A program made the position numbers and the translations under genes. This document shows, one piece after another, positions 1-7,604 of a DNA stretch of 28,196 nucleotides. The stretch comes from Desulfobacula sp. (lineage in GTDB: Bacteria > Desulfobacterota > Desulfobacteria > Desulfobacterales > Desulfobacteraceae). The notes beneath the pieces were generated by a model. That model was given only the letters and a program-made list of their open reading frames with translations. It was not told the origin of the DNA and did not search any database. Every line of letters begins with the position of its first letter. Position 1 is the first letter of the stretch. Location: the NCBI GenBank assembly GCA_029940245.1, contig JAOZRF010000002.1:1-28196 (forward strand), written 5' to 3'.

Positions 1-1
1 A

Positions 2-607
2 CCGATTGCTGAACAGGCCGCAGCTTTAAGTTCCCATATTAGTGACGCGTCAATTATACTGGTAAAACTTTGCTATTCAGGATTGTTTCTGGCAGTCCTG
101 CTGCTGATCATTATTCTGGCCGGTCTTGCCCTTGATTCGCCGTGGGGCAGGATGATAAGAGCGATTCGCGATAACGAAACCGCTGCTTCGGCCATGGGCA
201 AAAATGTAAAACAAAGGCATTTGCAGATATTTGTTATCGGTTCAGCAATCGCGGGGGTATCCGGTGCCATGCTGGTGACGTATAATGGGCAGTTCACTCC
301 GGGTTCATACATTCCCTTAAGATACACATTTTTGATCTGGGTTATGGTGATTGTAGGAGGATCAGGCAATAATCTAGGATCGGTTGTGGGAGGATTTTTA
401 ATCTGGTTTCTCTGGATTGAGGCAGAACCGGTTGGGTTCTGGCTGGCAGATTTATCGACATCGTTTTTAGATAAAGAAAATTATATCAGACAACATTTAT
501 TGAACAATGCACAATATATAAGGTTAATATTTATGGGTGTGGTTTTATTGGTGGTTATGCGGTTCAGTCCCGACGGCATACTGCCGGAAAAAAACAAAAA
601 ACTCTAA
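2..607 (+). CDS. livM: Branched-chain amino acid-type ABC transporter permease, LivM family (5' truncated by window edge)
   Basis: The reading frame is open from base 2 and stops with TAA at 605-607, so only the C-terminal ~200 residues are present. LivM is one of two inner-membrane permeases of LIV-type (HAAT) ABC importers. The visible part has hydrophobic membrane segments (LFLAVLLLIIILAGLAL, FVIGSAIAGVSGAMLV, FLIWVMVIVGGSGNNLGS) and the family's cytoplasmic loop that contacts the ATPase (GRMIRAIRDNETAASAMGKN). The tail FSPDGILPE is also typical of LivM. The next gene, 13 bases downstream, encodes a matching periplasmic binding protein, so these are the last genes of a LIV operon whose other subunits lie outside the window. 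The family call is firm; the substrate is unknown, since this family also carries amides, urea and aromatic acids. Confidence 0.9.
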   Translation, partial: PIAEQAAALSSHISDASIILVKLCYSGLFLAVLLLIIILAGLALDSPWGRMIRAIRDNETAASAMGKNVKQRHLQIFVIGSAIAGVSGAMLVTYNGQFTPGSYIPLRYTFLIWVMVIVGGSGNNLGSVVGGFLIWFLWIEAEPVGFWLADLSTSFLDKENYIRQHLLNNAQYIRLIFMGVVLLVVMRFSPDGILPEKNKKL

Positions 608-620
608 AAGGGAGGATTGT

Positions 621-1817
621 ATGAAAAACTATCTTAAAATCATTTTTTGTGTTGTATTTGCACTAACTCTGACCACGGTATCTTTTGCCGCTGAAACCAT
701 GAAGATTGGTATATTACAGGGCTTTACCGGACCAATCGAGTCATTGACACCACCAATGGCTTCAGCAGCTGAATATGCAATTAATGAAGCATCAAGTTCA
801 GGGGTTTTTCTGGGAGGAGCAAAAATCAAAGCGGTTCGTGCTGATTCAACCTGTATTGATGCGGCAGCAGCAGTTGCAGCTGCGGAAAGACTTGTCACTG
901 TTGAAAAAGTCGTTGCAATTGTGGGTCCCAGTTGTTCCGGAACAAGCGCTGCCGTTGCAACCAAAGTATCTGCTCCCAATGGGATAACCACCATTTCTTC
1001 ATCTGCCACGTCAGCGGCCCTGTCTGAGATTGAGGATAATGGATATTATTTTAGAACCGCGCCTTCAGATGCCAGGCAGGGACAGGTCTTAGCCAATATA
1101 ACCATTGACAAAGGCATTAAAGAAGTTGCCATAACCTATACCAATAATGACTATGGCAAAGGCTTGTCTGAATCATTTGGAACGGCGTATAAAAAATTAG
1201 GCGGCAAGATTTTAATGATATCCTCCCATGAAGACGGCAAAGCAGATTACTCAGCAGAGGTTGGTACATTATCGGCTTCCGGTGCCAAGGTTCTGGTCAT
1301 ATTCGGTTTTATTGATCAAGGAGGAAAGGGCATTATTCAAGCGTCTCTGGACTCGGGTGCATTTGACAGTTTTATCTTTACCGATGGCATGATTGGTCCT
1401 TCATTGACCAAACATTTTGGTAAAGCTTTAAACGGCTCCTATGGTACCATGCCGGGTGGTGAAAGTGCGTCAACAAAAAAATGGAAAACCATTGCCGAGT
1501 CAGCTGGAATTGCAATTGACGGCCCCTTCAGGGGATCTTCCTATGATGCAACAGCGTTGATTATACTGGCTGCCCAGGCAGGCAATTCAACTGATAAAAC
1601 CAGCATCTGGAAACATGTTATGGCCGTTGCCAACGCACCGGGTGAGAAAATTTTCGCGGGAGAACTGAAAAAAGGTCTGGAAATTTTAGCCAAAGGCGGC
1701 GAAATTGATTATGTCGGTGCTGAAGATGTAGAATTCAATGAAATTGGTGAAGTTTCTGGTACGTACCAGGAAATGGAAATTATAAACGGGGAATTTGTAT
1801 CTGTCAAAGTTCATTAA
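621..1817 (+). CDS. LIV-type ABC transporter periplasmic substrate-binding protein
   Basis: 398-residue periplasmic binding protein of the Leu/Ile/Val-binding (Peripla_BP_6) family, which delivers substrate to the LivHM permeases. The start chosen is ATG 621, behind GGGAGG at 610-615. It opens an evident signal peptide (basic MKNYLK, hydrophobic stretch, likely cleavage at SFA|AE near residue 23); a longer frame from 537 would bury this signal and overlap livM. Mature-protein features typical of the family are MKIGILQGFTGP, AAERLVTVEKVVAIVGPSCSG, ISSSATS, and the second-lobe strand EVAITYTNNDYGKGL. It lies directly after livM in the same operon. The ligand cannot be read from sequence alone. 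Confidence 0.93.
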   Translation: MKNYLKIIFCVVFALTLTTVSFAAETMKIGILQGFTGPIESLTPPMASAAEYAINEASSSGVFLGGAKIKAVRADSTCIDAAAAVAAAERLVTVEKVVAIVGPSCSGTSAAVATKVSAPNGITTISSSATSAALSEIEDNGYYFRTAPSDARQGQVLANITIDKGIKEVAITYTNNDYGKGLSESFGTAYKKLGGKILMISSHEDGKADYSAEVGTLSASGAKVLVIFGFIDQGGKGIIQASLDSGAFDSFIFTDGMIGPSLTKHFGKALNGSYGTMPGGESASTKKWKTIAESAGIAIDGPFRGSSYDATALIILAAQAGNSTDKTSIWKHVMAVANAPGEKIFAGELKKGLEILAKGGEIDYVGAEDVEFNEIGEVSGTYQEMEIINGEFVSVKVH

Positions 1818-1827
1818 TTGATTTACA

Positions 1828-1868
1828 GTGCCGGTAAAGCTTTTTCATGGGACAAGGCCTATCGGCAC
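1828..1868. terminator. Possible stem-loop between convergent genes
   Basis: GTGCCGGTA (1828-1836) can pair with TATCGGCAC (1860-1868), nine pairs with one G-U, and there is partial further pairing inside the loop. It lies between the end of the LIV binding-protein gene and the convergent GGDEF gene, where a terminator is expected. No run of T follows on either side, so intrinsic termination is not proven. Confidence 0.3.
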
Positions 1869-1958
1869 ATTTACTTGGTCTTATTAACGCCATTGCCATA
1901 ATCACGGGCATGGAAAAATATCTGCATAACCAATTAAAATAATATCATATCAAATTGT

Positions 1959-3317
1959 TTAATCAGCAAAAACCAATTGATTACGTCCATTTCCTTTAGC
2001 CCTGTACAAGGCGGTATCGGCTTTTGCTATCATTGCATCTGCTGTATCATCCCCTGTACTGCTTGTAATGCCGATACTGACAGTAATACCGACCTCACCT
2101 GATCTTGTCGTCATTTTATGATCGGCTATCTTTGCTCTCAAACGTTCGTATAAACCTTCTTCAGTCGACATGGAAGAATCGGGCATAACCAATAGAAACT
2201 CTTCTCCGCCATATCGGCCCAATAGATCATAGGGCCGAAGGGTGTTCTGCATGACTTTGACAAAACTGCACAGGACATCGTCGCCCACCTGGTGACCATA
2301 CTTGTCATTTACAAGTTTAAAATGATCAATGTCACATAACCCGATGCTTAGCTTGGTGTTTCTTCTCTTGGCACGGATCAATTCTTTACTCAGGTTGTCT
2401 AAAATAGCACGGCGGTTCATGGCACCGGTTAAAGGATCATGGGTGGCCTCGTGTTTTAATTTAAAATTTAATAATTCCAATTCTTTTTTAGCCTGCTTTT
2501 GGTCGGAGACATCCGTAAGCACAGAAATTGTTCGATCCTTTAAAAAAGTGGATCTGAATTCTATATATTTTGACTGGCCATTTTTGCATTTTATTTTAAA
2601 TTCGCGATTCTTTTCATGACCCTTTTGATTGCTGTCGTTACCCCATGCTTTAGAGACTTTACTCCGATATTTTTCTTCTGGATAAGCTTTTTTAAACCAG
2701 TCTTCCCGGGTGGGAATATCTTTAAGCGTATACCCTGTTATTTCTGTAAAATAAGGATTTACATAGAGGTATTTATTGTTGTTATCAATCAATGTAATTC
2801 CATGGGGTGTGCTTTCAAGAATTATTGAAAGGGTTTCTTTTTCTTTTTGTCGGGCCTTTTCTTCCAATTTACGCTCCGTGATATCACGCAGGATAGTATG
2901 AATTATCCGGTTGCTTTCCTGGTTAGAGATTGTCGTTAGAAGAACCTCTACAGGGAAAATTTCTCCATTTGCTCTGATGTGATCCCATTCAAATCTATTG
3001 CTGCCGTTTTTCAGCGTAAGATCCATTATTTCATTTGCTTTGGTAAAGGAGTCTCTGCCATCCGGCTGCTTGTCCGGAGATAATTGGGAAGGATGGGTTT
3101 GAAGGAGTTCGTTTTTGTTTTTATACCCCAGCATATCCACAGCTGCCTTGTTGCAGTCAACAAATTTTTCATTTTCAATGATTAAAATAGCGTCTTTGGA
3201 TTTTTCAAACAGAATACGATATTTTTCATCTTTGTTTTGTACAGCGTATCTTCCCACCTTTTTTTCTAAATCTGAAATCTGTTGGCTCAATTCTTCAGGA
3301 GTTGCTTGTTCTGCCAT
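1959..3317 (-). CDS. PAS-PAS-GGDEF diguanylate cyclase
   Basis: 452-residue, apparently soluble sensor enzyme that would make cyclic di-GMP from two GTP. There is no signal peptide or membrane segment. A short N-terminal helix (residues ~5-25) is followed by a PAS domain at ~30-150 ending in the typical ILRDITERK, a second PAS at ~160-275 (ESTPHGITLIDNNNKYLYVN ... VLTDVSDQK) and a GGDEF domain at ~290-450. The active-site loop is GGEEF at 370-374. An RxxD inhibitory site (RPYD, 361-364) sits five residues before it, the standard arrangement for product inhibition, so the enzyme looks catalytically competent and feedback-controlled. No EAL or HD-GYP domain is present. It stands alone on the minus strand, and the signal sensed by the PAS domains is not evident. 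An AAGAGATGG-like ribosome site precedes the ATG. Confidence 0.95.
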   Translation of the reverse strand: MAEQATPEELSQQISDLEKKVGRYAVQNKDEKYRILFEKSKDAILIIENEKFVDCNKAAVDMLGYKNKNELLQTHPSQLSPDKQPDGRDSFTKANEIMDLTLKNGSNRFEWDHIRANGEIFPVEVLLTTISNQESNRIIHTILRDITERKLEEKARQKEKETLSIILESTPHGITLIDNNNKYLYVNPYFTEITGYTLKDIPTREDWFKKAYPEEKYRSKVSKAWGNDSNQKGHEKNREFKIKCKNGQSKYIEFRSTFLKDRTISVLTDVSDQKQAKKELELLNFKLKHEATHDPLTGAMNRRAILDNLSKELIRAKRRNTKLSIGLCDIDHFKLVNDKYGHQVGDDVLCSFVKVMQNTLRPYDLLGRYGGEEFLLVMPDSSMSTEEGLYERLRAKIADHKMTTRSGEVGITVSIGITSSTGDDTADAMIAKADTALYRAKGNGRNQLVFAD

Positions 3318-3489
3318 ATTCCATCTCTTTTCAAATTAGAATGTACTTTATCGTCGAAACAAAAAATTTGTCATACTTATCATATCAAAGTTAATTTTAA
3401 TGCAAAGTACTCTATAATAAATTATGATACAAAACAAATTTTTTTTTAAGATTAGATTCAAGACCATGACAAAACAAATCTTATGCTTA

Positions 3490-3517
3490 TTGACACCTGA
3501 TTCAATAAGCGTATTAT
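3490..3517 (+). promoter_or_regulatory. Predicted sigma70-type promoter of the M20 peptidase gene
   Basis: TTGACA at 3490-3495, a 16-base spacer, then TATTAT at 3512-3517 (one mismatch to TATAAT). A start near 3524 would give a ~100-base leader. The inverted repeat GCTTATT (3485-3491) / AATAAGC (3504-3510) overlaps the -35 box and spacer, a likely place for an operator. Confidence 0.5.
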
Positions 3518-3557
3518 AGGGCCTGTATTAACGGGTTAGCTGTTTGACGTGACCCAC

Positions 3558-3572
3558 AGCGATATAATCGCT
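3558..3572. repeat. 15-bp palindrome AGCGAT-ATA-ATCGCT in the M20 leader
   Basis: Perfect six-base arms around ATA, about 50 bases before the M20 start codon. It contains an exact TATAAT, but no good -35 box lies 16-18 bases upstream. It has the same 6-3-6 layout and ATA centre as the palindrome at 5683-5697 before the ThDP gene. Either a regulator-binding site or a small RNA hairpin is possible. Confidence 0.4.
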
Positions 3573-3610
3573 AAACTGTACAGGCATTAAAAACTAATTA
3601 TGAGGAAAAA

Positions 3611-3625
3611 ATGATACCGCTATGA
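3611..3625 (+). CDS. Four-codon leader minicistron (MIPL) coupled to the M20 peptidase start
   Basis: ATG ATA CCG CTA TGA, with GAGG at 3602-3605 five bases before its ATG. The TGA (3623-3625) overlaps the ATG of the peptidase gene (3622) as ATGA. The peptidase ATG itself is 16 bases from that Shine-Dalgarno site and has no closer one. This layout suggests translational coupling or re-initiation. Whether the peptide is made is not known. Confidence 0.35.
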   Translation: MIPL

Positions 3626-4776
3626 AACAATATATTGAAGTCCGGCACGAAAATTTTTTAATAGATTTTGAAACCATCATTAATATTGACAGCAGCAGCG
3701 ACAATAAAAGCGGAATCGAAAAAGTCGCCCGGTTTTTTGAAAAAAGATTTACCGGGATAGGCCTTGATACTGAAGTTTTATTTTTAGGGGATAAAAAGGT
3801 TCCCTGTCTTTATGCAGAACATCGGCCTTCCAAAAAGCCTTTTGATATCATGTTCCTGGGGCATATGGATACTGTATTTCCCACAGGGGAAGTTGAAAAG
3901 CGTCCCTTTTCAATTAAAGGAAACAGGGCATTCGGCCCTGGTGTCTGCGATATGAAAGGCGGATTGCTTGTGGTATTGCATGTTCTTGAAACCCTTAAAC
4001 ATGAAGGTATCCTTGATTCACTGTCTGTCTGTGTTGCCTTTAACGGGGATGAGGAAACCGGTTCTAAGGCTTCCAGGGACTGGATTATGTCAACGGCGAA
4101 AAAAAGTCTTCGAACTTTTGTCTTTGAACCCTGTCGGCCGGGCTACCGTTTTGTTCTTCAACGAAAAGGCGGGGGCTGGTTTCAGGTTATGGTAAAAGGA
4201 CAGGAAGCCCATGCCGGAGCTGATCCGGAAAAAGGGATCAATGCAGTTGTCGAACTTGCCCATCAGATTGTTAAAATTAATCAGCTGAATCAAAATGAAA
4301 TGCAAACCTCGGCCCATGTCACAGTCATCACAGGCGGGGATAAAGTCAATATTATCCCAAACAAGGCCCAGGCTTCAGTGGATGTGCGAATTTTAAAACT
4401 GGATGAAAAAGAGCGGATAGAAACTTTTTTTAAAACCCTGCCTGAACACCCCCATTTAAAAGGCTCTGAAATAATTGTTCAAGGCCACATTGACAGGCCG
4501 CCCATGGAACCTGGGGATGCAACCCAAAAGCTTTGGGACCTGATTCAATCAACCGGGGGAAAAATCGGGCTGCCCATGGAAGCGATTTCAACAGGCGGTT
4601 GTTCCGATGGCAATTATACGGCTGCCGCAGGTACTCCCACCATTGACGGGATGGGTATTGTGGGGGCAAATTCCCACAGGGCAGATGAGTATGTTGAGCT
4701 TGACAGTTTTGATAATATGGTCCTTCTTGTGGCACAGGTCTGTAAAACCATTAGCGAAAAAGACGAATTGATTTGA
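3622..4776 (+). CDS. M20 family metallopeptidase (glutamate carboxypeptidase/ArgE/DapE-like)
   Basis: 384-residue zinc hydrolase of the M20 family, cytoplasmic in the absence of a signal peptide. The co-catalytic di-zinc site is complete: His81 in GHMDTVFP, Asp110 in GPGVCDMKGG, the general base Glu144 and metal ligand Glu145 in NGDEETGS, Glu169 in FVFEP, and a C-terminal His352 in ANSHRADE. The dimerisation domain is visible around GQEAHAGADPEKGINAV (~193-210). The order of motifs and the length fit the carboxypeptidase G2 branch, which removes C-terminal glutamate or deacylates amino acids; the real substrate is unknown. ATG 3622 is the first possible start after the in-frame TGA at 3601. 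It converges with a GntR gene and may belong to the same catabolic regulon as the cluster from 5777. Confidence 0.93.
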   Translation: MKQYIEVRHENFLIDFETIINIDSSSDNKSGIEKVARFFEKRFTGIGLDTEVLFLGDKKVPCLYAEHRPSKKPFDIMFLGHMDTVFPTGEVEKRPFSIKGNRAFGPGVCDMKGGLLVVLHVLETLKHEGILDSLSVCVAFNGDEETGSKASRDWIMSTAKKSLRTFVFEPCRPGYRFVLQRKGGGWFQVMVKGQEAHAGADPEKGINAVVELAHQIVKINQLNQNEMQTSAHVTVITGGDKVNIIPNKAQASVDVRILKLDEKERIETFFKTLPEHPHLKGSEIIVQGHIDRPPMEPGDATQKLWDLIQSTGGKIGLPMEAISTGGCSDGNYTAAAGTPTIDGMGIVGANSHRADEYVELDSFDNMVLLVAQVCKTISEKDELI

Positions 4777-4820
4777 TCCCGGGGTGATTTCATGTCGCGA
4801 GGCTATCTTGTGTTTTATAA

Positions 4821-5534
4821 TCAAAAAGAATAGTCATCAGAAAAGGAATCCCTGGCATCTGGTATAAGCCTTGACATCCCTTTAATAATATGGTCCCTCA
4901 CCGTGGTGATATGATAGGTAAGAGCTTTGTTGACTCCATTTTTATCTCTTTTTTCAAGGCTGTTGAATATATCAGAATGCTCTTTTAACGAAGTATCCAT
5001 GACACTGGAAAAGTAAAGGTTCCTGCTGTATCTTAACAGAAGAACATCAAATAATTCCTGAAGCATTTCCAATTGAATTTTAGAATCTGCCAAGGATGCC
5101 AGGCACATGTGATACTCCATATCTGTCATTATGCGCTTGTAATAATTATCTTCGGCTACGGCATCTTTATGGTTTTCCAGGGCCTTTTTTAGTTTTTTTA
5201 TTCCAGCATCATCCATGTTTTTCAACGTGTCAGGTACTAAGGATACCTCTATCAACAATCGGGTATTATAAACTTCTGTAATTTCTTTGAGGCTGACCTC
5301 ATTTACATAATAGCCTTTGTTTGCCTCATGTCTGACAATATTTCTAAATTCCAGCCATTTGATAGCCTGGATCACAGGGGTCATGCTCACACCAATGCGG
5401 TTGGCCAGATCTTTGTATTTGATTTTCTGGCCCGGTAGAATTTCATTGCAGAAGAGCATCTGGCGAATGGAGCGATAGGCCTTATACGTTAAATCTGTTT
5501 TTATGGTTTTTTCGTTCATTCTTTTGGAAGACAT
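4821..5534 (-). CDS. GntR family transcriptional regulator, FCD (FadR-like) subfamily
   Basis: 237-residue regulator. The N-terminal winged helix-turn-helix (~12-78) includes the GntR signature region from LPGQKIKYKDLANRIGVS through TPVIQAIKWLEF. The all-helical FCD ligand-binding domain follows (~90-225), with histidines at the usual metal-ligand places (MEYHMC, KEHSDIF, TYHITTVRDH), so a metal-bound carboxylate effector is likely. ATG 5534 is preceded by AAAGGA with five bases of spacing. The gene is divergent from the ThDP enzyme gene at 5777, and their shared 242-base intergenic region carries repeated AT-rich motifs. It probably controls that cluster and itself. Repressor or activator status cannot be decided from sequence. 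Confidence 0.93.
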   Translation of the reverse strand: MSSKRMNEKTIKTDLTYKAYRSIRQMLFCNEILPGQKIKYKDLANRIGVSMTPVIQAIKWLEFRNIVRHEANKGYYVNEVSLKEITEVYNTRLLIEVSLVPDTLKNMDDAGIKKLKKALENHKDAVAEDNYYKRIMTDMEYHMCLASLADSKIQLEMLQELFDVLLLRYSRNLYFSSVMDTSLKEHSDIFNSLEKRDKNGVNKALTYHITTVRDHIIKGMSRLIPDARDSFSDDYSF

Positions 5535-5568
5535 TATTATCCTTTATTGTTCTTTATAATATGCTTTT

Positions 5569-5736
5569 ATTTATTAAATAATTAATTAAATAGCAAGCCC
5601 TATTGTCTGCTATATTTTCACAAAGCCTGTCTTGTCTGACTATTTTTAGCAACTAAATATTTTTTTTATTATTAGCTTGACAAAGAATATAATTCTTGTA
5701 ATAAAATTTGATATTTAATAAATTATTTAATAAATT
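5569..5736. repeat. Candidate operators: ATTTAATAAATT tandem repeat and inverted partner
   Basis: Two exact, directly adjacent 12-base copies of ATTTAATAAATT occupy 5713-5724 and 5725-5736, just after the predicted promoter and before the ThDP gene's ribosome site. An 11-base reverse-complement match, ATTTATTAAAT, lies at 5569-5579 in the leader of the divergent GntR gene. Flanking both genes in this way fits autoregulatory operators, but low-complexity AT sequence could produce it by chance. Confidence 0.35.
5677..5704 (+). promoter_or_regulatory. Predicted promoter with embedded palindrome ahead of the ThDP/TAXI-TRAP cluster
   Basis: TTGACA at 5677-5682 is followed by TAATAA at 5699-5704 (16-base spacer) or TAAAAT at 5702-5707 (19-base spacer). 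The spacer contains a perfect palindrome, AAGAAT-ATA-ATTCTT (5683-5697), placed where a bound repressor would block RNA polymerase. The first 12 bases, TTGACAAAGAAT, recur exactly at 21763-21774 before the second GntR gene. Confidence 0.5.
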
Positions 5737-5776
5737 AATAAATTAAATTAATGGCTACTTTTTCAAGGAGTCCGAT

Positions 5777-7492
5777 ATGATTGGCGCTCAGGTTATTGTC
5801 AAAATGTTAGAAAAATATCGTGTGGAATATATTTTCGGTGTTCCGGGTGATACCAGTATCAAACTCTATGAAGCTCTGTACGATAATAAATCAAAGATCA
5901 GGCATATCATGGCCAGGGATGAACGATCGGCATCTTTTATGGCCGATGCCTATGCCCGGCTGAGTCATAAGCCGGGTTTTTGTGAATGTCCTTCCGGTGC
6001 CGGTTCCCTCTACACCATACCTGGTGTGGCAGAGGCCAATGCATCTTCCATTCCCGTCATTGCCATAACATCGGATGTGCCTCTGTCCGGAGAAGGAAAA
6101 CAGACAATTACCGAACTGGATACCCAAAAATTATATGAATCCGTTACCAAATGGGCCTCCGTGGTAAAAGGAGTCGACAAAATCCCGGAGATGATGCGAA
6201 GGGCATTCAGGATTGCCACAACTGGTCGACCCGGTGCCGTCCATCTCGCATTTCCAAAAGAAACCCTGTATGACGATTTTTCAAAAGGCTCTAAAGACCT
6301 GTATGCTGATGAAAACTGTTGTACCTATCCTGCATACCGGACCCGGGGTGCGAGGATAGAATTGGAAGCCCTGGTTTCCTATATGGCAGGGGCGCAAAAA
6401 TTGACTATAATAGTCGGTGGAGGTGCCAATCATTCCCAGGCAGGGGAGGCTGTTTTGTCAATGGCCGAATGGATGGCAGCCCCGGTTGTCTCAACCATAT
6501 CAGGCCAGGGAATTATGCCGGATGATCATCCCCTGGCCTTAGGTGTTATCGGCGATAATGGTTTCCATCCCCATGCCCACAGGGCCATTGAAGAAGCAGA
6601 TGTCCTTTTATATATCGGATGTAAAATGGGTTCTGTTTCTACTATCAACTGGTCCATGCCTTCTGAAAAAATGGATCGAAAAATTCTTCAAATTGATCTG
6701 AATCCTGAAATGCTTGGTAATAATTTTCAAAATACATTGAGTGTTGCAGGGGATGCAAAACTTGTGGTGGAAGATCTTTTAACACTTTTAAAAGAAAAGA
6801 CAGTTCAAAAGGAAACATCAAACTGGGCAAATGATTTGAATCAGCAGCGACAGGTTTTCTGGAAAGATGCAAAAAAAGAATTCCAGGCTGATACAACACC
6901 GTTAAAACCTCAGCGGATTATTGCTGAACTCAACCATCACCTTGATGAAACCACTATTGTGATCTCTGATGCCGGTACCCCTACACACTATATTACCCGG
7001 TATCTCAAGCTTGCTGCAAAGGATTCCAGGTTTATAATTCCCCGTGCCTATGGCGGATTGGGGTATGCCATTCCTGCTGTGATCGGTGCACACTTTGCAC
7101 GACCTGATGCAAAGCTGGTAGGGCTGTTCGGGGATGGATCTCTGGGGATGTCAGCCGGAGAGCTGGAAACCATTTCCCGGCTTAATATCCCTGTAGTCCT
7201 TATCCATTTCAATAACAGCTCATTTGGCTGGATCAAGGCCCTGCAGAAACTCCATTGTAATGAAAAGTATTTTTCCGTGGATTTTAATGCCAATAATCCT
7301 GCAAAGGTGGCCCAGGGATTCGGTTTAAAGTCTTTGTCCATTGAAACGGCTGAAGAACTGGTTCAGGGACTGGATACAGCATTCAAATCCAAAGTACCTG
7401 TTTTCCTGGATGTGAAAAGTGAACCTGAAGCAGATGATATCCCCCCGGTCTATTCCTGGATGCAGACCCAGGAAATATGCAATAGCAAATAA
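5777..7492 (+). CDS. Thiamine diphosphate-dependent enzyme, acetolactate synthase/benzoylformate decarboxylase superfamily
   Basis: 571-residue cytoplasmic enzyme with the three-domain ThDP fold: Pyr domain ~1-170, central domain ~190-330 and PP domain ~370-550. The cofactor-activating glutamate is Glu49 in RDERSASFMADAYAR. The ThDP-Mg motif begins at GDGS (452-455) and closes with NN at 479-480. ATG 5777 has AAGGAG at 5765-5770. Members cleave or ligate 2-keto acids (acetolactate synthase, sulfoacetaldehyde acetyltransferase, phosphonopyruvate or oxalyl-CoA decarboxylase and others). The glutamate argues against glyoxylate carboligase, which lacks it. The position before a TAXI-TRAP transporter and divergent from a GntR regulator indicates a catabolic role rather than branched-chain amino-acid synthesis; no small regulatory subunit follows. 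The exact reaction is not assignable. Confidence 0.9.
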   Translation: MIGAQVIVKMLEKYRVEYIFGVPGDTSIKLYEALYDNKSKIRHIMARDERSASFMADAYARLSHKPGFCECPSGAGSLYTIPGVAEANASSIPVIAITSDVPLSGEGKQTITELDTQKLYESVTKWASVVKGVDKIPEMMRRAFRIATTGRPGAVHLAFPKETLYDDFSKGSKDLYADENCCTYPAYRTRGARIELEALVSYMAGAQKLTIIVGGGANHSQAGEAVLSMAEWMAAPVVSTISGQGIMPDDHPLALGVIGDNGFHPHAHRAIEEADVLLYIGCKMGSVSTINWSMPSEKMDRKILQIDLNPEMLGNNFQNTLSVAGDAKLVVEDLLTLLKEKTVQKETSNWANDLNQQRQVFWKDAKKEFQADTTPLKPQRIIAELNHHLDETTIVISDAGTPTHYITRYLKLAAKDSRFIIPRAYGGLGYAIPAVIGAHFARPDAKLVGLFGDGSLGMSAGELETISRLNIPVVLIHFNNSSFGWIKALQKLHCNEKYFSVDFNANNPAKVAQGFGLKSLSIETAEELVQGLDTAFKSKVPVFLDVKSEPEADDIPPVYSWMQTQEICNSK

Positions 7493-7604
7493 GGGTTGTG
7501 GGATCAATATATCAATAATTATGAAAGGAGATGTAAACCATGGTGTAATTTTTGTGCAATAATTGTGTTTCGTATAAACTTTAAATTATAGGGAGGAAAA
7601 ACTA

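Larger units (their letters stand above)
3318..3621. other. 304-base intergenic region between divergent dgc and M20 peptidase genes
   Basis: No gene is supported here. The stretch is AT-rich near the GGDEF gene and, toward the M20 gene, holds a good sigma70-like promoter, two short dyads (3485-3510 and 3558-3572) and a wide inverted repeat, GCCTGTA at 3521-3527 with TACAGGC at 3579-3585. It ends in a tiny leader ORF that overlaps the M20 start. It looks like a regulated promoter region for the rightward gene. Confidence 0.6.

Noticed and set aside
1847..1942. 31-codon ORF (begins MGQGLSAHLLGLINAIAI) between the LIV binding protein and the GGDEF gene
   Set aside because: No convincing ribosome site, and it overlaps the likely stem-loop region. 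It could be a gene remnant, but there is no recognisable family.
3563..3568. Exact TATAAT inside the 3558-3572 palindrome as the M20 promoter -10
   Set aside because: TTGACG upstream is only 13 bases away and no other -35 fits; the promoter at 3490-3517 is better.
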